The position numbers and the translations under genes were made by a program. Below, in pieces: positions 60,671 to 64,000 of a stretch of DNA of 64,000 nucleotides. The notes under the pieces were generated by a model. The model did not search any database. It saw nothing but the letters and a program-made list of their open reading frames with translations, and was not told the origin of the DNA. This DNA comes from Tuctoria greenei (lineage: Eukaryota; Streptophyta; Magnoliopsida; Poales; Poaceae), in the NCBI GenBank assembly GCA_036927565.1, contig JAYESD010000010.1, positions 38,371,298-38,435,297 on the forward strand, written 5' to 3'. Numbering within the stretch: the stretch's first letter is position 1; every line of letters starts with the position of its first letter.

Positions 60671-61078
60671 TCAATAAAGTCCATGGATATGTCGCTCCAT
60701 ACTTAAGATGGGATGGGTAGGGGTTGAAGAAGTCCGGCTGGAAGCTGGATGCAAATGACCACTCTTATTTTTCTGACAAGTGGTACAACCTTTGACAAAT
60801 TCTTTCACCCGTTTCCCATCTAGAGGACCGTAAAACTGGCTTCTGAAACGGTGTAGCGTCTTCTCTATTCCCTCATGACCTATGTGTGAGAGTTCCAGTA
60901 CTTGCTGCCAAAACACAGACTTTTCAGGCAAAAATATTTTGCCTTTGAACAGAAGTAAATCATCCACCATATCCCAACCTTCAGGTGCTGTTCCAGCCAA
61001 AAGCTCATGTTTTCTCTTTATTGTTGTACTGTCTGTTAATAGTTCAGGTTTCAGCTCATCAAACAGCGAGAATCTCAC
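60671..61078 (-). pseudogene. Reina-like integrase zinc-binding region
   Basis: Contains WDMVDDLLLFKGKIFLP, LSHIGHEGIEKTLHRF and VKGCTTCQKNKSGHLHPA, the HHCC site of the integrase N-terminus. A frameshift separates it from the core. Confidence 0.85.
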
Positions 61079-61297
61079 TAAGGTCCAGATAGGGCTTGCA
61101 AACTTTGTTCATCCATTTCCTTTCTAGAAAGTGCATCGGCTGCCCCATTTTGTTTCCCTGGTCTATACTCCACTGAAAAATCAAACCAAAACAACTTGCT
61201 TACCCAAGTGTGTTGAGGAATAGTGGTGATCCAGCAGAAACTTTCAGCTATAATGGTCAGTGCGCACTGTGAACTCTCTCCCCTGCAAATATGGTCT

Positions 61298-61795
61298 TCA
61301 GTGTCGGACTGCTTTAACCAACCCTATTAACTCGCTTTCATATGCTGGCAACTTGGCATGTTGTGGCGCCGCCGGACAGCTGAAATATGCAATGACACCT
61401 TCACGTTGATGAAGTATAGCACCAAAACATGTTCCAGAAGCATCACAATCCACCAAAAACTGTTTTTGAAAATCAGGGAGCTGCAGAATTGGTGCTGAGG
61501 TTAGTGCTGTCTTGAATTTTGGAAATGCTTTTGTTGCTGCTGGTGACCGGGAAAAATAGTCTTTCTTTAGGAGGGCGGTCATGGGACTCGCAATAGCCCC
61601 ATAACCGGCAATAAACCTGGGGTAGTAACCTGCAAGGCCAAGAAAACCCCTAAGGGCCTTGACAGTGCATGGAAGAGGCCAAGCTTGAACTGCAGCGACT
61701 TTTGAAGGGTCCATGGCCACCCCTCCATGAGCAATAATGTGCCCCAAGTAGGAAATCGATTCTTGCCCAAAAAAGCACTTGGATATCTTTGTTAG
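61298..61795 (-). pseudogene. Reina-like RT end and RNase H
   Basis: Reads KCFFGQESISYLGHIIAHGG, VKALRGFLGLAGYYPRFIAG, then LTSAPILQLPDFQKQFLVDC and GAILHQREGVIAYFS, the gypsy RT connection and RNase H (Asp in VDCDASG). The rest of RT was cut off by the copia that starts at 61806. Confidence 0.88.
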
Positions 61796-61805
61796 ACTGC
61801 ACTTG

Positions 61806-61948
61806 TGTTAGGGTACTATAGGGGCAGTTTAGTCCTTTTGTGTTAGGCTCCTTGGCCCCCAAGTTAGGGTTCCTTGGCCCTTAAGTTTTGTACCCATATA
61901 TATGTACCCCTTGGCTGTTTAATGGAATTAATCTTTTCCCTTCCATTT
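61806..61948 (+). repeat. 5' LTR of the third copia (about 143 bp)
   Basis: Bounded on the right by the PBS at 61949. TATA-like CCCATATATATGTACCCC near 61893. The left edge is inferred from TGTTAG and the point where Reina RT homology stops (61795-61805). Confidence 0.7.
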
Positions 61949-61984
61949 TGGTATCAGATAGCCTCTCCTCTCTTCCCCTCTCAC

Positions 61985-62641
61985 ATGGCAGGCAGGCCAC
62001 CGGCCGCCGGAGCGCCGGCGCCGCTGCCGGCCGGCTCCCCCCCTCCCCCCCTCGGGCCTCTCTCTTCCCACGGCGCCGCCGCCCCTCTACGCGCGCCTGG
62101 TGCTGCCGGCGCCACCCCCTTCTGCGCGCAGGGCGCCGCAGCCGCCGTCCGTGCGCCTACCGCCGTTGCCGTTCGCGCCTCGACCGCAACCGTCGTCGCC
62201 GGATCTGGGCCCGCCGCCCCCGGATTCGGCTGTGCCAGCGCCAGAACTGGGTCTGCCGATCGCACCACCTCCCTCTGCGCTGCCGGCGACCCCGGCCTTG
62301 CTGCCACTGGGTTTGGCCGCGTCGCCCCTCTACTGGCCGAGCCCGGCGCGCTTCCCCACGCCGTCGGCGCCTCTGTCCTTGCCGCCGCCGATCTCAGCCG
62401 TGCCACCCCTCTCCTGACCGAGTCCGGCGCGTTCCCCACCGCCGCCGGTGGCTCTGATCCGGCCGCCGCCGCACCGGTGCCGCCGTTCTGGCCGACGTGG
62501 ACGCCGCCGCCGCCGCCAGCTGGCGTTACGCCCGCACCGTCCTTTGTCCGACCTCGTTCTGGCCGCCGCCGCCGTCTCGGCACTGCCATTCTTGCCGACG
62601 TGGGCCCCGGCAGTGCCGCTCCTGGCCGCCACTATGCATGA
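61985..62641 (+). pseudogene. Third copia gag leader
   Basis: ATG at 61985 (MAGRPPAAGAPAPLPAGSPP). About 218 residues of Ala/Pro/Gly-rich sequence without the capsid core seen in its relatives. In-frame stops and frame changes follow. Confidence 0.5.
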
Positions 62642-63049
62642 TGTTGCCGGGCTGCCGCCGCGTTCTTACGCGCCGCAGTCGCGCCCTTGCGCGCCGCCCC
62701 CAGGCTTCTATGCTCCCTTGCTACCAGGATCCGTGCGGCCCATTGCTGGATCCGCACTACTGGCCGACAGAGCCGCGCCGCTGGTCGCTGGACCTGCGTG
62801 CACTCATCCTACTGTCGTCGGGTCGGCTGCTGCAGGGTCCAGGCCCAGTGCCACCTGGCCCGGTTCCAGATCCCCACCGCCGGTTGCTAGAGTCGCTACG
62901 CCAGTCGTGACCATGACCTCTCCCGGGCTGAGCCGCCATGCGCCTCGCCCCCCCGCTCTGGCCTACTTGGTTTCGGGGAACCCAACCACTGGTCCGAGCG
63001 TGCTGCCTTCCTCCCTGGCCCCGCCATCGCCGTGACATGTTGCGACCCG

Positions 63050-63558
63050 TGCTACACCGTCGATCTACCTGCAGGGTCTCCCGCCGTCTGGACCTGACTG
63101 GGTGGTGGACTCTGGCGCCTCGTACCACACCACTCCTGACGCCGGTATACTCTCTTCTAACCGTCCTTCTCACCCCTCTCATCCTTCATCTATCGTTGTT
63201 GAGAATGGGTCGGTTCTTCCGGTCACCTCAGTAGGTGACTTGGGTTCGTCGGGTTCTTTTCAGCTCCGTGATGTTCTTGTTGCTCCTGACATCATTCAGT
63301 ATCTTCTTTCCGTTCGTCGTTTCACTACTGATAACCGTGTTTCCATCGAGTTCGATCCTTTTGGTTTATCTGTGAAGGATCTTACTACTCGGCGTGTTCT
63401 TTTTCGCTGTGAGAGTTCGGGACCTCTGTACACGATGCGTCTTGTAGCTTCCGCTCCGCCTCTTGCCCTGACTACGACAACCTCTTCGACCATTTGGCAT
63501 CGTCGGCTTGGTCACCTCGGCATTGATGCTATGTCGAAGTTATAGTTCAGTGATTTCG
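63050..63558 (+). pseudogene. Third copia protease and pre-integrase
   Basis: WVVDSGASYHTTPDAGIL (protease D-S-G) runs through NGSVLPVTSVGD, VLVAPDIIQYLLSVRRFTTD and LSVKDLTTRRVLF to IWHRRLGHLGIDAMSKL (pre-integrase His site). It hits a stop at 63543 and homology ends near 63558. Confidence 0.88.
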
Positions 63559-64000
63559 TGTAGTCTTTGTAAAGATCGAATGCCCAAGACGGAGGGGGGG
63601 GGGGGTGAATTGGGCTTCTTTTCAAAAATTTTAAGCAATAAAACTTAATTACTAAAAGCCCAATTCCCTATGCGAACAACCTATGCATTCAAGTAAATAG
63701 TAACTTTGCGGTATATGAAATGCATAAGTGTAAGGTGAGAGGAAGAGAATGCAAACTCCCGAGGAGACACGAGGATTTATCCCGTGGTTCGGCAAGATCG
63801 TCAAGATCTTCCTACATCCACGTTGTGGCACCCACCAAAGGGTATAGCCGCACCCAAGTCACCGAGACTAGGGATCTTCACTATTCTTCTCCGTTTGCCA
63901 ACCTCGGCAAGGTGGAGCTCAAGCCTTGTACAACTTGGATCCTCCGGGCTTCCACAACCATCTTGGCAAGCTCCGGAAGTCTCTCTCAATTACAATCATC
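63559..64000. repeat. Start of another LTR, cut by the window
   Basis: TGTAGTCTTTGTAAAGATCG, a G12 run (63594-63605) and GTGAATTGGGC resemble in layout the copia LTR start at 14399 (TGTAGGATCGAAGAGC ... GGGTGGGTGAATGG). It is probably an LTR of a long-LTR copia element. No second end is available. Confidence 0.55.

Larger units (their letters stand above)
61806..63558 (+). mobile_element. Third short-LTR copia, truncated and gag-deleted
   Basis: LTR 61806-61948 (TGTTAGGGTAC ... CCATTT), then PBS TGGTATCAGATAGCC. The interior keeps a Pro/Ala-rich gag leader, a protease and the pre-integrase region, then is cut at 63558 by another LTR. It is related to the elements at 29683 and 55001 by its protease block (GASYHTTPDAGILSSNRPSH). 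Confidence 0.8.

Overview
This is nuclear DNA of a flowering plant, almost certainly a grass (Poaceae). The evidence is a GC-rich first exon on a kinase gene with GT..AG introns, grass-type Ty3/gypsy and Ty1/copia retrotransposons, an RTE-type LINE with a TTG tail, and no bacterial-type operons. The species cannot be fixed from the sequence. I see one host gene that could be functional, a CDK-like serine/threonine protein kinase on the + strand (22207 to beyond 58606). One AT-hook/PPC (AHL-like) gene fragment lies at 21342-21570. Nearly everything else is transposable-element DNA, much of it nested.

Left part (1-20.6 kb): a degraded Athila-type gypsy element on the - strand has its 5' LTR at 7471-8933, a PBS, gag, protease and an env-region ORF, but no reverse transcriptase or integrase. 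It is broken by the 3' end of a chromovirus (chromodomain plus LTR, 3275-6446). To its right lies a Tat-lineage gypsy remnant (integrase end about 9490-9795, probable 3' LTR from 19842). That remnant holds an inverted solo LTR of the same chromovirus family (10472-13206, TSD CGGCT) and a deleted copia element (14399-19793, TSD ACTAG).

Kinase gene (22.2-58.6 kb): five exons stay in one open frame (22207-22563, 22665-22949, 23029-23346, 28312-28539, 58506-58606). Intron 3 (4,965 bp) holds a LINE with a 20-bp TSD. Intron 4 is 29,966 bp long and is a transposon nest. An old copia element (29423 to about 50750) has an intact-ended copia in its 5' LTR (29683-35407, - strand, TSD GTAAC). Its RNase H region is split by further repeats holding a LINE fragment, which is in turn split by a nearly intact 12,963-bp Tat/Retand-like gypsy element (36429-49391, TSD GCACC). 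A short, young copia derivative (55001-58086, TSD GTGAT) sits nearer the 3' end of the intron. The kinase C-terminal exons are not in the window.

The 13-kb gypsy element is the richest object here. On the - strand it has gag-protease and pol in one frame separated by a single UAG. On the + strand it carries a long antisense gene that becomes one 1,135-codon frame if a 91-bp intron is removed. The 55-kb copia has a single 937-aa ORF in which gag and the first protease residues are fused in frame to RNase H.

Right end (59.2-64 kb): a decayed Reina-like chromovirus on the - strand (59.2-61.8 kb) is interrupted by another member of the short-LTR copia family (61806-63558), which is itself cut by a new LTR starting at 63559. 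No tRNA, rRNA or CRISPR feature was seen.
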